From IMG/VR virus record IMGVR_UViG_3300020190_000116, positions 1 to 43,792 of that record: 43,792 nt of DNA. The stretch is one strand, 5' to 3'. The notes under the pieces are model-generated. The model did no database searches and was not told the DNA's origin. It worked only from the letters and a program-made list of their open reading frames with translations. Positions 1 through 6,971 of the stretch are shown here, one piece after another. Source of the DNA: a virus. Made by a program: the position numbers and the translations under genes. Position 1 is the stretch's first letter. Every line of letters begins with the position of its first letter.

Positions 1-5
1 CACTC

Positions 6-188
6 ATGTGGCAGTTAGCAAGATGCAAGGGCAAGACCGAACTGTTCTTCGCCCCCTTCGGGGAGCGTGAACCCGCCCGACTCGTTCGGGAAGCGGAGGC
101 ACTCGCCCTCTGCGCCACCTGCCCGGTGCGTCAGCAGTGCGCCGACGCGAAGGGCGACAACGAGGGAATCTGGGGTGGGGTCATCTGA
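6..188 (+). CDS. WhiB-family transcriptional regulator (copy 1)
   Basis: Encodes a 60-residue protein with the four cysteines of WhiB proteins (C7, C36, C39, C45; C-x2-C-x5-C at the end of the set) followed by the G-I-W-G-G turn at 54-58. WhiB proteins bind a [4Fe-4S] cluster and act with the principal sigma factor in Actinobacteria. The protein lacks a basic C-terminal tail, so it is a minimal WhiB, as often found in phages. It is close in sequence to the second copy at 9781. The window begins 5 bp before the ATG, so its promoter and any longer start cannot be judged. Confidence 0.85.
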   Translation: MWQLARCKGKTELFFAPFGEREPARLVREAEALALCATCPVRQQCADAKGDNEGIWGGVI

Positions 189-240
189 CCCCACCCACCA
201 CCCCGGCAAGATCAAATACCCAACCCAGAAAGGAAACCCC

Positions 241-537
241 ATGAAGAGCATCACTGTCAAAGACCGTGAGTACCCGATCGAGGAGGTCGAGGTCCCGGAG
301 GGCACCCTGCGATTCGTCATCGCCACGGTGCGGTTCGACGACGACGACGAGGAGTTCGGACAAGTCCGCATCGCCCTCGGCACCGAGTTGGACGAGTTGA
401 TCACCCTCGGGGTGAATCCCGTGTCCGACGAACTCCGCCGACTGGACGAGTCCGTTTTCTTCTACTGCGAGGACGCCACCGAGTTCATCGACCTCGCCGT
501 GAACCCGGTCGCCGGTATGGAGTGGCGAATCGTCTGA
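241..537 (+). CDS. Hypothetical acidic protein, 98 aa
   Basis: ATG preceded by the phage's usual ribosome site (AGAAAGGAAA). The protein is acidic, with an Asp/Glu run near residues 34-40 and a mix of beta- and helix-forming segments. I do not recognise the family. It lies 52 bp after the WhiB gene with no promoter between them that I can see, so the two are probably co-transcribed. The stop is followed 13 bp later by the first promoter inverted repeat. Confidence 0.75.
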   Translation: MKSITVKDREYPIEEVEVPEGTLRFVIATVRFDDDDEEFGQVRIALGTELDELITLGVNPVSDELRRLDESVFFYCEDATEFIDLAVNPVAGMEWRIV

Positions 538-542
538 CCGGC

Positions 543-571
543 TGGACAGGCTCCCCTGCCACTGCTAGACT
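543..571 (+). promoter_or_regulatory. Promoter P1, class A (hairpin around -10)
   Basis: -35 TGGACA at 543-548, 17-bp spacer, -10 TAGACT at 566-571. The -10 lies in the loop between inverted arms 551-564 and 572-585 (14 pairs including two G-T wobbles). Downstream 579-596 can form a second hairpin with a GCAG loop. It drives the genes at 622 and 747. Confidence 0.7.
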
Positions 572-621
572 CAGTGGTGGGGGAGCAGTCCCCCCACCTA
601 CTACCAACAGAAAGGAACCCG

Positions 622-750
622 ATGAACCGCAAGAAGTGGAACGAGCAAGATCGATTTGCTTTCGCTACCCAGCGTCTGCGAGCATCGACGATGCCGAACA
701 AGAAAGCACAGGCTCGCAAGAGTGCCTGTCGAAAGTGGAGGGCAGAATGA
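622..750 (+). CDS. Small basic hypothetical protein, 42 aa
   Basis: ATG at 622 follows AGAAAGGAA at the usual distance and reads 42 codons to TGA at 748-750. The product is strongly basic (Lys/Arg-rich, two Trp), compatible with nucleic-acid binding, but no family is recognised. Its stop overlaps the next start (ATGA), which supports translation and coupling to the lipoprotein gene. Confidence 0.65.
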   Translation: MNRKKWNEQDRFAFATQRLRASTMPNKKAQARKSACRKWRAE

Positions 751-995
751 ACTACTACCAAATCCGGGCGCTCGTCCGAGTCGTGTTCTGGGGAGCGGTC
801 CTGTTCCTCGCCGGCACGGGGTGCGCGAAACTGGTCGAGATGGCTAGCCTCACCGCCGACAACCCGTGCGCGGTGAACGTGAACCGTGACTTCACATGGA
901 CGACAAACGCGCCACTCAACATCGACCTGTGCGATCACCCCGAGGGGATCATGCTGTTCGATGACGGCCACTGGGAATGGGACTACGAGGGATAG
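747..995 (+). CDS. Putative lipoprotein or membrane-anchored protein, 82 aa
   Basis: Starts inside the preceding stop (ATGA). The N-terminus has a short charged segment, a hydrophobic stretch at about 9-24, and a lipobox-like L-A-G-T-G-C ending at Cys25, so the mature protein is likely lipid-anchored outside the membrane. The remaining ~57 residues are acidic and aromatic-rich with two further cysteines that could form a disulphide. Phage lipoproteins expressed early are often superinfection-exclusion factors; that role is an inference only. Confidence 0.7.
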   Translation: MNYYQIRALVRVVFWGAVLFLAGTGCAKLVEMASLTADNPCAVNVNRDFTWTTNAPLNIDLCDHPEGIMLFDDGHWEWDYEG

Positions 996-1314
996 GAGGC
1001 CTCGGCCCAACCAGGGCCGGAAGCCCCGCCTCGATCATTGTAACGACACATCGAGGTCGTAAGCCCCGCTCACGCTGGTGACCAGCGGGGCTCGAGGGCC
1101 GGCAGAGAATACGGGGCTCTCGCCCACCGCGCGTATCCTCGCTCGCCGTGAGCGCGCGTATCGCCAGACCGGCGCGTATGTACGGAACCGGCTGAAACCG
1201 CGCGTATCCCACCGGCTCGTCCTGTCCTATCTATGCCCCCCAACCTAGCAGACCGAGCCACGGTAGGCACAAGAGCAGGGGTTTCGGTGCGTTTGTCCTG
1301 CTAGATGGCACGAT
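996..1314 (+). repeat. Control region M1: AGCCCCGC and GCGCGTAT repeat clusters
   Basis: Gene-free. AGCCCCGC at 1022-1029 and 1062-1069, then inverted copies at 1085-1092 and (ACGGGGCT) 1111-1118. The pair at 1062/1085 extends to a 9-bp perfect inverted repeat. Four GCGCGTAT copies follow, all in + orientation: 1129-1136, 1154-1161, 1172-1179, 1200-1207. Next comes CCTATCTATG near 1228 and the shared CCACGGTAGGCACA motif at about 1259-1272, then promoter P2. Confidence 0.85.
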
Positions 1315-1343
1315 TTGACTCGGCTCCTTAGGGCTGATAGGTT
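1315..1343 (+). promoter_or_regulatory. Promoter P2, class B
   Basis: TTGACT 1315-1320, 17 bp, TAGGTT 1338-1343. No strong inverted repeat spans the -10. Instead the presumed 5' end of the RNA holds GTCGGC (1351-1356) and GCCGAC (1363-1368), a 6-bp hairpin. Confidence 0.8.
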
Positions 1344-1386
1344 CAGGTTTGTCGGCAACACCGCCGACCGAAGCAAAGGAGCCACC

Positions 1387-1653
1387 ATGCTGTGGAGGCA
1401 GGTACTCACCACCATCCAGTCCGACGACCTGAGCGTCTGCCCGCCCGACCTGCGGGACGAGATTCGTCAGGCCTGTGACGAACTCATGGCCGTGAACGTG
1501 GGCGAACGCACCACCAGCGTCGGACTCACGACCCGTCAGGTGTTCGACCTCGCCCGTCGGTTCGCCACCTCGCCCGACCTCCGTGAGGAGTCGCTCATCT
1601 GGAAGCGGCACATCATCCGGCACTACTGCTGGGTCTACCGCCGACCGATTTGA
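1387..1653 (+). CDS. Hypothetical protein, 88 aa
   Basis: ATG at 1387 follows AAAGGAGCC. A largely helical, soluble protein ending in a basic aromatic segment (WKRHIIRHYCWVYRR). No family recognised. Its TGA stop (1651-1653) lies inside the -35 hexamer of the next promoter, so the 3' end of this gene and promoter P3 share bases. Confidence 0.75.
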   Translation: MLWRQVLTTIQSDDLSVCPPDLRDEIRQACDELMAVNVGERTTSVGLTTRQVFDLARRFATSPDLREESLIWKRHIIRHYCWVYRRPI

Positions 1654-1678
1654 CAGTCCCCTCTACCCCTGATAGGTT
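1650..1678 (+). promoter_or_regulatory. Promoter P3, class A
   Basis: TTGACA 1650-1655 (contains the upstream stop codon), 17 bp, TAGGTT 1673-1678. Inverted arms 1659-1672 and 1678-1691 form 14 pairs with one wobble, with the -10 in the loop. Confidence 0.85.
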
Positions 1679-1724
1679 CAGGGGTGGAGGGAACACCACC
1701 CACCACCAACCCCGAAAGGAAGCC

Positions 1725-1937
1725 ATGCCCACCATGCCCATGCCCACCCTGTCCCCCGAGGCCGACGCTCGGCTCGTCATGCCCCGAGCGTACCTCGCTC
1801 AGGCTCGTTCCTACTGTGCCGAGGTGTACGCCGACGCTGACTCCACGCTCACCGAGAAGTGGGAGGCCTCAGCCCTGCTCGCCACGGCGGAGAGCAACTT
1901 CCGCACCGCCCTCACTCGGGAGTTGGTGGGGCGATAA
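1725..1937 (+). CDS. Hypothetical protein, 70 aa
   Basis: Start ATG at 1725 chosen because GAAAGGA lies 5 bp upstream; three further Met codons within 5 residues make the exact start slightly uncertain. The N-terminus is Met/Pro-rich, and the rest is alanine-rich and predicted helical. Family not recognised. Confidence 0.7.
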   Translation: MPTMPMPTLSPEADARLVMPRAYLAQARSYCAEVYADADSTLTEKWEASALLATAESNFRTALTRELVGR

Positions 1938-1986
1938 GCCCCACCCACCCCGAACCCATCTCACCAACCCAGAAAGAGAGAAACCC

Positions 1987-2346
1987 ATGACCACACTCAC
2001 CCAGTCAGTCATCGACTACCTGAACGCCCGCAAGGCCTGCGAGGAAGCGGAGCAGGCGAAAGCCCGAGCCGAAGCCATGCTCCAGCAGGCCTACGCCAAA
2101 GCCGGCGTGGACTTCGCAGTCGTGGACGGCACGAAGGTCGCCATCGTCAGGGGCGAGCGTCCTAAGTACGACCCGACCCGACTGGCGGAACTCGTCACCA
2201 GCGAGGTGTTCGCCAGCGTCACGAAGCAGGAAGTGGACGGCACGAAGTGGAAGGCGGCTCTGACCCTCGGGAACATCGCCCCCGAGGTGGCGGAAGCCGT
2301 GACCACGCTGACCACCTACCAGCAGGTGCGAGTCAGCAAGGTCTGA
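1987..2346 (+). CDS. Hypothetical coiled-coil/alpha-beta protein, 119 aa (paralogue of 10686)
   Basis: ATG at 1987 after AGAAAGAGAAACCC. Residues 5-42 form an Ala/Glu-rich helix likely to coil, followed by a conserved region (V-D-G-T-K-V ... R-P ... L ... Y-Q-Q-V-R-V). The same arrangement and several of the same positions recur in the 129-aa protein at 10686-11075, so the two are paralogues within this genome. Function unknown. The gene ends 9 bp before a GNRA-loop hairpin and promoter P4. Confidence 0.8.
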   Translation: MTTLTQSVIDYLNARKACEEAEQAKARAEAMLQQAYAKAGVDFAVVDGTKVAIVRGERPKYDPTRLAELVTSEVFASVTKQEVDGTKWKAALTLGNIAPEVAEAVTTLTTYQQVRVSKV

Positions 2347-2355
2347 CCGAGGGAC

Positions 2356-2373
2356 GGGGGGCGAAAGCCCCCC
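2356..2373 (+). terminator. GAAA-loop GC hairpin
   Basis: Seven-bp stem GGGGGGC / GCCCCCC closed by a GAAA tetraloop, no T-tract. It lies after the stop at 2346 and 14 bp before promoter P4. Likely a transcript end or 3'-end protector. Confidence 0.65.
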
Positions 2374-2386
2374 ACCCTCCCCCGAT

Positions 2387-2415
2387 TTGACAGTCTCCCT
2401 TACCCCTGATAGATT
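2387..2415 (+). promoter_or_regulatory. Promoter P4, class A
   Basis: TTGACA 2387-2392, 17 bp, TAGATT 2410-2415. Arms 2397-2409 and 2415-2427 pair with one mismatch and one wobble. Confidence 0.85.
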
Positions 2416-2455
2416 CAGAGGTGAGGGGAAACCCCAACAGCAGAAAAAGGAAACC

Positions 2456-2890
2456 ATGACCACCATCACCCAGATCGCGAGCACGATCGACGAACTTGTC
2501 CACCGAGAGTTGGGCGACAACCAGTTCGACATGTACAGTCGCCTGTATGTCACCGACCCCGATGGGGCTTGGATGATCGGACAGTCGCACGACCCGTACG
2601 ACATGTTCGACGGCGACACCGCCGTCACGCGCCCCCGTGGGGCGACCGCCGTGGGCTTCGTGTGTACGGGCTGGGCGGCTCCGATCACGGACACGCCCAC
2701 GGACACGCCCCCGAGCCAGAGTCCTGATCGTATCCGAGTGCGAATCACCGTCGCCTACAACGGCTCCGAGTGGACGACCGTAATGCGTCGCGAGGGCGAG
2801 AACACGCCGGACATCATGGAGGAAGCCGGAGCAGGCCCGCTTGCCGACGCAATCGAGTTCTGGTGGGCAGAGGCCGAGGTCGCCTTCTGA
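2456..2890 (+). CDS. Hypothetical protein, 144 aa
   Basis: ATG at 2456 after AAAAAGGAAACC. Soluble alpha/beta protein with a Thr/Pro-rich segment near the middle (about 78-90) that looks like a linker between an N-terminal and a C-terminal part. Family not recognised. Followed by a GCAA-loop hairpin. Confidence 0.75.
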   Translation: MTTITQIASTIDELVHRELGDNQFDMYSRLYVTDPDGAWMIGQSHDPYDMFDGDTAVTRPRGATAVGFVCTGWAAPITDTPTDTPPSQSPDRIRVRITVAYNGSEWTTVMRREGENTPDIMEEAGAGPLADAIEFWWAEAEVAF

Positions 2891-2901
2891 CCCACTCCGA
2901 G

Positions 2902-2928
2902 GCTGGGGGGCGCAAGCCCCCTAGCCAC
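2902..2928 (+). terminator. GCAA-loop GC hairpin between genes
   Basis: GGCTGGGGGGC and GCCCCCTAGCC arms around a GCAA tetraloop. No T-tract and no promoter before the next gene at 2961, so this hairpin is intercistronic and may be a processing or stability element rather than a full terminator. Confidence 0.6.
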
Positions 2929-2960
2929 CCCAACATCAACTATCACCCCGAGAGGAACAC

Positions 2961-3167
2961 ATGAACATCACCATCACGACCACCACCGAGACCCTTCAGA
3001 ACATCGAGACCCTGCTCTGGGACTACGAGCGAGCGCTCGATGATCACCTGTACCGAATCTTCCCCGAGGCCTCGACCCGTCAGGCTCTGAACGACATCCA
3101 CACTCTGCGGGCCGACCTGAACCGAATGATCGGTCAGGCCGAGCGTCAGATTCTCGCCAAGCAGTGA
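2961..3167 (+). CDS. Hypothetical helical protein, 68 aa
   Basis: ATG after GAGAGGAACAC. Mostly alpha-helical, with a Thr-rich start and two amphipathic helices. No family recognised. It has no TTTGAC promoter of its own, so it depends on read-through past the preceding hairpin. Confidence 0.7.
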   Translation: MNITITTTTETLQNIETLLWDYERALDDHLYRIFPEASTRQALNDIHTLRADLNRMIGQAERQILAKQ

Positions 3168-3183
3168 TCGAGGTGTAGTCCCC

Positions 3184-3393
3184 TCAGGCTTGAGCGTCCC
3201 ACTTACCGAGTGGGCATCGGGCCGAGGGGACACGCACCTTGAGTGGCATCACGCACCCGCACTCACGGCACTGGCTCAGCGCATTGAGTCGATCGCAGTC
3301 CATACAGATCGCGAGCCGGCTCTCCTTGACCTCGTGTGATACGCGCACCCAGGGCAGTCGAAGAATGTCGAGTGGTGTCGCGTCGTCGTCCAT
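3184..3393 (-). CDS. Small zinc-ribbon phage protein (DUF6171-like), 69 aa
   Basis: Leftward gene convergent with the preceding one. It has the cysteine pattern C-x2-C ... C-x2-C-G-C ... C-P-L-x-K-W at about residues 30-64, typical of a small zinc-ribbon protein widespread in phages (DUF6171-like; family name from memory). The start lies 3 bp from an AGCCCCGC copy (3397-3404) in control region M2, so its transcription probably responds to whatever binds those repeats. Confidence 0.8.
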   Translation of the reverse strand: MDDDATPLDILRLPWVRVSHEVKESRLAICMDCDRLNALSQCRECGCVMPLKVRVPSARCPLGKWDAQA

Positions 3394-3615
3394 GGAAGCC
3401 CCGCTTACTACAATAGCAGCAGAGCCCCGCGTGCATTCGTTCTGCCGGGGCTGCAGCGCGCGCGATCGCGCGTATCTCAGGATCGGCGCGTATCCCTGGG
3501 GCCGACGAGATTGGCGCGTATCTCCACCCTGCCGGCCCCATCTATGAAGGGCCGGCCCGGCCCCCTATCTATGGCCGGCCCCTATCTATAGGGCCACGGT
3601 TGGCACATGGCCGGT
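3394..3615 (+). repeat. Control region M2 between divergent genes
   Basis: AGCCCCGC at 3397-3404 and 3423-3430, inverted CCGGGGCT at 3445-3452. GCGCGTAT at 3468-3475, 3486-3493 and 3514-3521, all + orientation. Then three CTATCTAT units embedded in GGCCGGCC-type palindromes (about 3536-3590) and the GCCACGGTTGGCACATG motif at 3592-3608. Confidence 0.85.
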
Positions 3616-3644
3616 TTGACACCGACCCTTGGGACTGATAGGTT
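3616..3644 (+). promoter_or_regulatory. Promoter P5, class B
   Basis: TTGACA 3616-3621, 17 bp, TAGGTT 3639-3644. Followed by a 5' hairpin GTCGGC (3652-3657) / GCCGAC (3664-3669), almost identical to that after P2. Confidence 0.85.
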
Positions 3645-3683
3645 CAGGTTTGTCGGCAACCCCGCCGACTCAGAAAGGAAACC

Positions 3684-3827
3684 ATGACCACCGACACCTG
3701 CGAACACTGCCAGGAAGAGCAAGGCCACTACAGAAAGTCGTTCGACACTGTGCTCTGCGACGAGTGCTTATGCGCTTGGGCAGACGGAGTGCGCGAGCGC
3801 GAGCGCGACCTCGACTGGGGAGACTGA
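3684..3827 (+). CDS. Small zinc-finger protein, 47 aa
   Basis: ATG at 3684 after AGAAAGGAAACC; 47 codons to TGA at 3825-3827. Two C-x2-C pairs (C6/C9 and C25/C28, with an extra C30) would bind one zinc. The tail is charged (alternating Arg/Glu). Family unknown. The next gene starts 5 bp after the stop. Confidence 0.7.
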   Translation: MTTDTCEHCQEEQGHYRKSFDTVLCDECLCAWADGVRERERDLDWGD

Positions 3828-3832
3828 CAACC

Positions 3833-3997
3833 ATGCACACCATCAACCTCCGCGCTGGCGACAACTACCTCGTCCTGACGGACGACGAGAGCAACTTCGT
3901 GGACTTGTTCTACAACTACGAGCAGGCCCAAGAAGTTGCCAACCTGATCCTGGAGGAAGGCTCCAGCAAAGTCCAGGTCATCAGGATCACCCTCTGA
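3833..3997 (+). CDS. Hypothetical protein, 54 aa
   Basis: ATG at 3833, immediately downstream of the zinc-finger gene and probably translationally coupled. Short beta-alpha-beta pattern. No family recognised. Followed by a GCAA-loop hairpin. Confidence 0.65.
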   Translation: MHTINLRAGDNYLVLTDDESNFVDLFYNYEQAQEVANLILEEGSSKVQVIRITL

Positions 3998-4006
3998 CCA
4001 ATCCCG

Positions 4007-4030
4007 GCCGGGGGCGCAAGCCCCCGGCCA
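4007..4030 (+). terminator. GCAA-loop GC hairpin between genes
   Basis: GGCCGGGGGC / GCCCCCGGCC, a 10-bp stem capped by GCAA. No T-tract and no promoter before the gene at 4050. Same design as the hairpins at 2356, 2902 and 7940. Confidence 0.65.
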
Positions 4031-4049
4031 CCAAACAGAAAGAGAAACA

Positions 4050-4334
4050 ATGGGACACCAATCAGCAACCGAGATGGCAGGAATGCCGATCAGCCTCGAA
4101 CAGCAACTCACGTGGCACCTCACGTCGAACCACTACCCGCCGGTTCCGCTCAGCATGATCGAGCCGTGCATGAAGGCCATCGACGCGATCGTCATGGACG
4201 AGCCGAACACGCTCATCGAGTTGCCGGACGGAATCACCTACCGTGACTCGACTCACGCGCCGGCGTGGGCGATCGCGGAGGGTCACCACCTCCAAGCGTT
4301 CATCGACTCCTGCTTCGACGAGTACGAAGACTGA
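4050..4334 (+). CDS. Hypothetical protein, 94 aa
   Basis: ATG after CAGAAAGAGAAACA. Soluble and acidic at the C-terminus. No recognised motif. It shares a transcript with 3684-3997 unless the hairpin between them terminates. Confidence 0.7.
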   Translation: MGHQSATEMAGMPISLEQQLTWHLTSNHYPPVPLSMIEPCMKAIDAIVMDEPNTLIELPDGITYRDSTHAPAWAIAEGHHLQAFIDSCFDEYED

Positions 4335-4335
4335 G

Positions 4336-4363
4336 TTGACAACCTCCCCTGCTACTGTAGATT
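4336..4363 (+). promoter_or_regulatory. Promoter P6, class A (perfect arms)
   Basis: TTGACA 4336-4341, 16 bp, TAGATT 4358-4363. Arms 4346-4357 (CCCCTGCTACTG) and 4364-4375 are perfectly complementary over 12 bp, so the -10 hexamer is exactly the loop. The upstream stop ends at 4334. Confidence 0.9.
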
Positions 4364-4406
4364 CAGTAGCAGGGGGCCCAACCCCATCAAACAGAAAGAA
4401 GGAATC

Positions 4407-4652
4407 ATGTCCGACCACATCCAGCGCATCCAGCCCATCCTGCCCAACGGCGCGATGTTCTCCATCGTGGAGTCGTTCGGCCGCAAAGAGGTGGCTGTTC
4501 TTCAGAACGACGAGTTCGTCTCGCCCACCGAGTGGGCCGACATCGACACCGGCGACGACATCGTACGCCTGTCCGACGTGGCCGACGAGTTGGCCGTGTA
4601 CCTCATGAAGGCCATCTCGTGGGGCCTCAACAACACGGAGGTGGCGCGATGA
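4407..4652 (+). CDS. Hypothetical protein, 81 aa
   Basis: ATG after AGAAAGAAGGAATC. Alpha/beta protein without recognisable motifs. Its stop overlaps the next start (ATGA at 4649-4652), indicating a two-gene operon. Confidence 0.75.
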   Translation: MSDHIQRIQPILPNGAMFSIVESFGRKEVAVLQNDEFVSPTEWADIDTGDDIVRLSDVADELAVYLMKAISWGLNNTEVAR

Positions 4653-4879
4653 GCCTGGGCGCGCTCGCACAGGACATCCTCGACGACAAGTGGGTTCTCT
4701 GCTCGATCACGGAGGCTCTAGAGCACGCGCTCGATGAGCACCTGATCGACAGGACCTACCTCGTCTACGACGAAGCCGGCGACAGCAGGCCCGCCACGGA
4801 CATCGAGTTTCTCATGGCGGTTCAGGAGATACTCGTCGCGCTCAATGCCGGCGCCATCGGCGACTCAGCCGTAGCATGA
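4649..4879 (+). CDS. Hypothetical protein, 76 aa
   Basis: Start chosen at 4649 because it overlaps the preceding TGA. Helical, acidic, ends in an Ala/Gly-rich tail. Family not recognised. Last gene before control region M3. Confidence 0.7.
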   Translation: MSLGALAQDILDDKWVLCSITEALEHALDEHLIDRTYLVYDEAGDSRPATDIEFLMAVQEILVALNAGAIGDSAVA

Positions 4880-5177
4880 GGTGAAGGGGGTCAGGGCAAC
4901 CTGGCCCCACTCGCCCGCCCACCATCTGGGCTAGAGCCCCGTCCCCATACGAGGGTCGAGAGCCCCGCGCACATCGCTAGATGCGGGGCTGCCGAAGCAA
5001 ATAACTAGCGGGGCTGCCGGCCAAAACCGCGCGTATCAAAACCGCGCGTATCAAAACCGCGCGTATCCCAGGATGGCGCGTATGCCGGCACAGCGCGTAT
5101 GCCCTCGCGCGTGCGCACGGTGTGCGTATGTGCGTGCGTGCGCCCGTTCCTCTCTCCCTCCACCACCTCGGCCCGAT
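4880..5177 (+). repeat. Control region M3 with five phased GCGCGTAT copies
   Basis: AGCCCCGT 4935-4942 and AGCCCCGC 4961-4968, inverted GCGGGGCT at 4983-4990 and 5008-5015. GCGCGTAT at 5029-5036, 5044-5051, 5059-5066, 5076-5083 and 5093-5100; the first three repeat with an exact 15-bp period (AAAACCGCGCGTATC). A GC-alternating stretch with GCACGGTGTGCGTATGTGC follows at about 5114-5132. Confidence 0.85.
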
Positions 5178-5206
5178 TTGACAGCGACCCCTGGGGCTGA
5201 TAGGTT
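5178..5206 (+). promoter_or_regulatory. Promoter P7, class B
   Basis: TTGACA 5178-5183, 17 bp, TAGGTT 5201-5206. The transcript start region GGGGAGAACGGCTCCCC (about 5217-5233) can form a 6-bp hairpin. Confidence 0.8.
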
Positions 5207-5252
5207 CAGGGTTGTCGGGGAGAACGGCTCCCCAACAAGAAAGGAGCGCACA

Positions 5253-5573
5253 ATGCGCTGGAACGCAAGCACTCAGGACGTGGTGGACCACCTCGTCTTC
5301 TCAGGAGCGGACACGTACGACTGGTATCGCCAGTTGGATGTGGACGGCGACGATGCCATCACCATCGGGATGGACGATCCGAACGACGAGGACGGTGCCA
5401 TCTTCACGACGATGTCGGCTACCGCCATCCGCCGGCTGGCGGAGCAGTTCGTCAAGGAGGAGAAGCCCGGCTACCGGGTTGTCGCCCGGGCGATCCAGGA
5501 CGACGACTTCGATTCGGACGCCGCCGACGTGGTCCTTCAGTGGGCTGTGTTCGGGACGCTCGTCTACGGCTGA
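5253..5573 (+). CDS. Hypothetical acidic protein, 106 aa
   Basis: ATG at 5253 after AAGAAAGGAGCGCACA. Very acidic (many Asp), possibly a DNA mimic by charge, though nothing specific supports that. No family recognised. The stop TGA is directly followed by TTTGAC of promoter P8. Confidence 0.7.
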   Translation: MRWNASTQDVVDHLVFSGADTYDWYRQLDVDGDDAITIGMDDPNDEDGAIFTTMSATAIRRLAEQFVKEEKPGYRVVARAIQDDDFDSDAADVVLQWAVFGTLVYG

Positions 5574-5574
5574 T

Positions 5575-5603
5575 TTGACTCAGCCCCCTGCCACTGATAG
5601 ATT
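5575..5603 (+). promoter_or_regulatory. Promoter P8, class A
   Basis: TTGACT 5575-5580, 17 bp, TAGATT 5598-5603. Arms 5584-5597 and 5603-5616 pair over 14 bp with two adjacent wobbles; the loop is TAGAT. Downstream GGTGGGG/CCCCACC (about 5609-5627) is an alternative 5' hairpin. Confidence 0.9.
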
Positions 5604-5646
5604 CAGTGGTGGGGGGCAACCCCACCAACAACAGAAAGGAAACCCA

Positions 5647-6006
5647 ATGAACATCCTGTTCATCCACGACGACTCCGAGCGAGGACTCGTCAATGTCCGC
5701 AACCTTGCGCCCGAGCACATCGACATCAACTCGATGGTCGGCGGTTGGTTCGACTGCGTACGGTCCCGTGACGGTGCGATCGTCGGGTACGTCAATGACA
5801 CCGGCTTGACCGATGGCATGGCGCCCAACCTCGTCGCATCGCTCCTGTTCGCTCGTCCGCTCTACGGTCCCTGCGTGGTCGTGGGCGGTCTCAACGAAGC
5901 CGGCGAGTACGACGGCGACAACCACGACGTGCCGGAGAGCGTCATCCGGGGAGTGCTCCCGCTGAACGACATCTTCCGGATGCGGCCCGAGTCCACCACG
6001 GTCTGA
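5647..6006 (+). CDS. DUF3846-like protein, 119 aa
   Basis: ATG after AGAAAGGAAACCCA. The segment from about residue 28 onward (G-G-W-F-D-C-V ... V-G-Y-V-N-D-T-G ... P-N-L-V-A ... Y-G-P-C-V-V-V-G) follows the DUF3846 pattern known from phage and plasmid proteins of unknown function. Single-gene transcript between promoters P8 and P9. Confidence 0.75.
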   Translation: MNILFIHDDSERGLVNVRNLAPEHIDINSMVGGWFDCVRSRDGAIVGYVNDTGLTDGMAPNLVASLLFARPLYGPCVVVGGLNEAGEYDGDNHDVPESVIRGVLPLNDIFRMRPESTTV

Positions 6007-6007
6007 T

Positions 6008-6036
6008 TTGACCGCTCCCCCTGCGCCTGATAGATT
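6008..6036 (+). promoter_or_regulatory. Promoter P9, class A (longest arms)
   Basis: TTGACC 6008-6013, 17 bp, TAGATT 6031-6036. Arms 6015-6030 and 6036-6051 pair over 16 positions including three wobbles. A downstream GTGGGG/CCCCAC pair (about 6041-6062) offers a competing 5' hairpin. Confidence 0.9.
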
Positions 6037-6074
6037 CAGGTGTGGGGGGAGAACAACCCCACAGAGAGGAACCC

Positions 6075-6254
6075 ATGACGAAGTTTTACATGGTCGAATA
6101 CATCGTCCGTACCTACGTCCACGCCGACGACTCAGATCAGGCGCGCGAACTGTCGGCACGAATGCTCGACGAGAAAGAAGCACGAGGCGAACTCGCCCGC
6201 GAGTGTGTCGAACTCGACTGGTTCGAGTTGGACGAAGAAGGAGAGATGATCTGA
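6075..6254 (+). CDS. Hypothetical acidic protein, 59 aa
   Basis: ATG after AGAGAGGAACCC. One beta strand then a long charged helix. Family not recognised. First of three genes apparently sharing promoter P9. Confidence 0.65.
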   Translation: MTKFYMVEYIVRTYVHADDSDQARELSARMLDEKEARGELARECVELDWFELDEEGEMI

Positions 6255-6287
6255 ACCATGTTCCGTGAACCAATCGAGGAGCCAGAG

Positions 6288-6491
6288 ATGACCAAACTCA
6301 ACCCCCAGGAGCGAGCCCTGCTCATCCTGAACAACGCCAAGCGTGACATCACCAACATCATGGCTCTCCCCATGGAGGACTACGAGGTGATCGAACGGCA
6401 ACTACGTGACTCGATCGCGTGGCTCATGTCGGGAAGCCGGCACAGGCCTCTGATCCGCGTCGCCTTGACAAAGGGCGAAGAGCCCTTCTAA
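6288..6491 (+). CDS. Hypothetical helical protein, 67 aa
   Basis: An in-frame ATG exists at 6258, but the one at 6288 is preceded by GAGGAGCCAGAG, so the shorter start is preferred. Helical protein with basic patches. No family recognised. Confidence 0.6.
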   Translation: MTKLNPQERALLILNNAKRDITNIMALPMEDYEVIERQLRDSIAWLMSGSRHRPLIRVALTKGEEPF

Positions 6492-6533
6492 CATCAACCA
6501 ACAGCAACACCCACCTATAGAAAGGAACTACAA

Positions 6534-6743
6534 GTGGAAGCAACAGAAACCAAGAAGAAGATCACCGATACGAACCTCGATGAGTTTAAGCACCGAATGG
6601 GCACCATCGACGTGGAGGGACTGATCGTCTCGATCACCGTGACGGACGCTCGATTCCGCTACGGACACATCGACCTTAAGGTCACGCCCATCTCGGGCCG
6701 TGGCGAGCGTTGGGTCGAGAGCACCAAGGTGACTCTGATCTAA
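6534..6743 (+). CDS. Hypothetical protein, 69 aa
   Basis: GTG start at 6534 after AGAAAGGAACTACAA. Lys-rich start followed by several beta strands. Family not recognised. It ends at 6743, abutting the end of the convergent gene. Confidence 0.65.
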   Translation: MEATETKKKITDTNLDEFKHRMGTIDVEGLIVSITVTDARFRYGHIDLKVTPISGRGERWVESTKVTLI

Positions 6744-6971
6744 TCAGAACAGAGTTAGAGACATGTCAGGGGGGTTGTCTTTCAGATCAACACAGGTCTG
6801 ACAGGCAACCCCGCCGATCATCTTCAGCATCTTCACATCGCCGGCATTGAGTTTGCCCTTCTTCGTGATGCGGGTATAGCCCTCGATGCGCAGCCACACG
6901 TCCTTCTCAATCCGAAGAATGTCGCGGCCACACAGGTCGCACTGATACAGCGGGGGAAGATGTCCGTCCAT
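6744..6971 (-). CDS. Zinc-finger protein with leaderless start, 75 aa
   Basis: Two C-x2-C pairs (C11/C14 and C56/C59) with basic residues between them suggest a small zinc-finger, possibly DNA-binding. The ATG lies only 6 bp after a good -10, so the mRNA should be leaderless. The promoter spacer carries an AGCCCCGC copy (6988-6995), which makes autoregulation or control by an AGCCCCGC-binding protein likely. Confidence 0.75.
   Translation of the reverse strand: MDGHLPPLYQCDLCGRDILRIEKDVWLRIEGYTRITKKGKLNAGDVKMLKMIGGVACQTCVDLKDNPPDMSLTLF

Noticed and set aside
5452-6273. Antisense ORF of 273 codons across three + strand genes
   Set aside because: It spans two strong promoters and several genes with good ribosome sites, and is Arg/Ser-rich, typical of a shadow frame.
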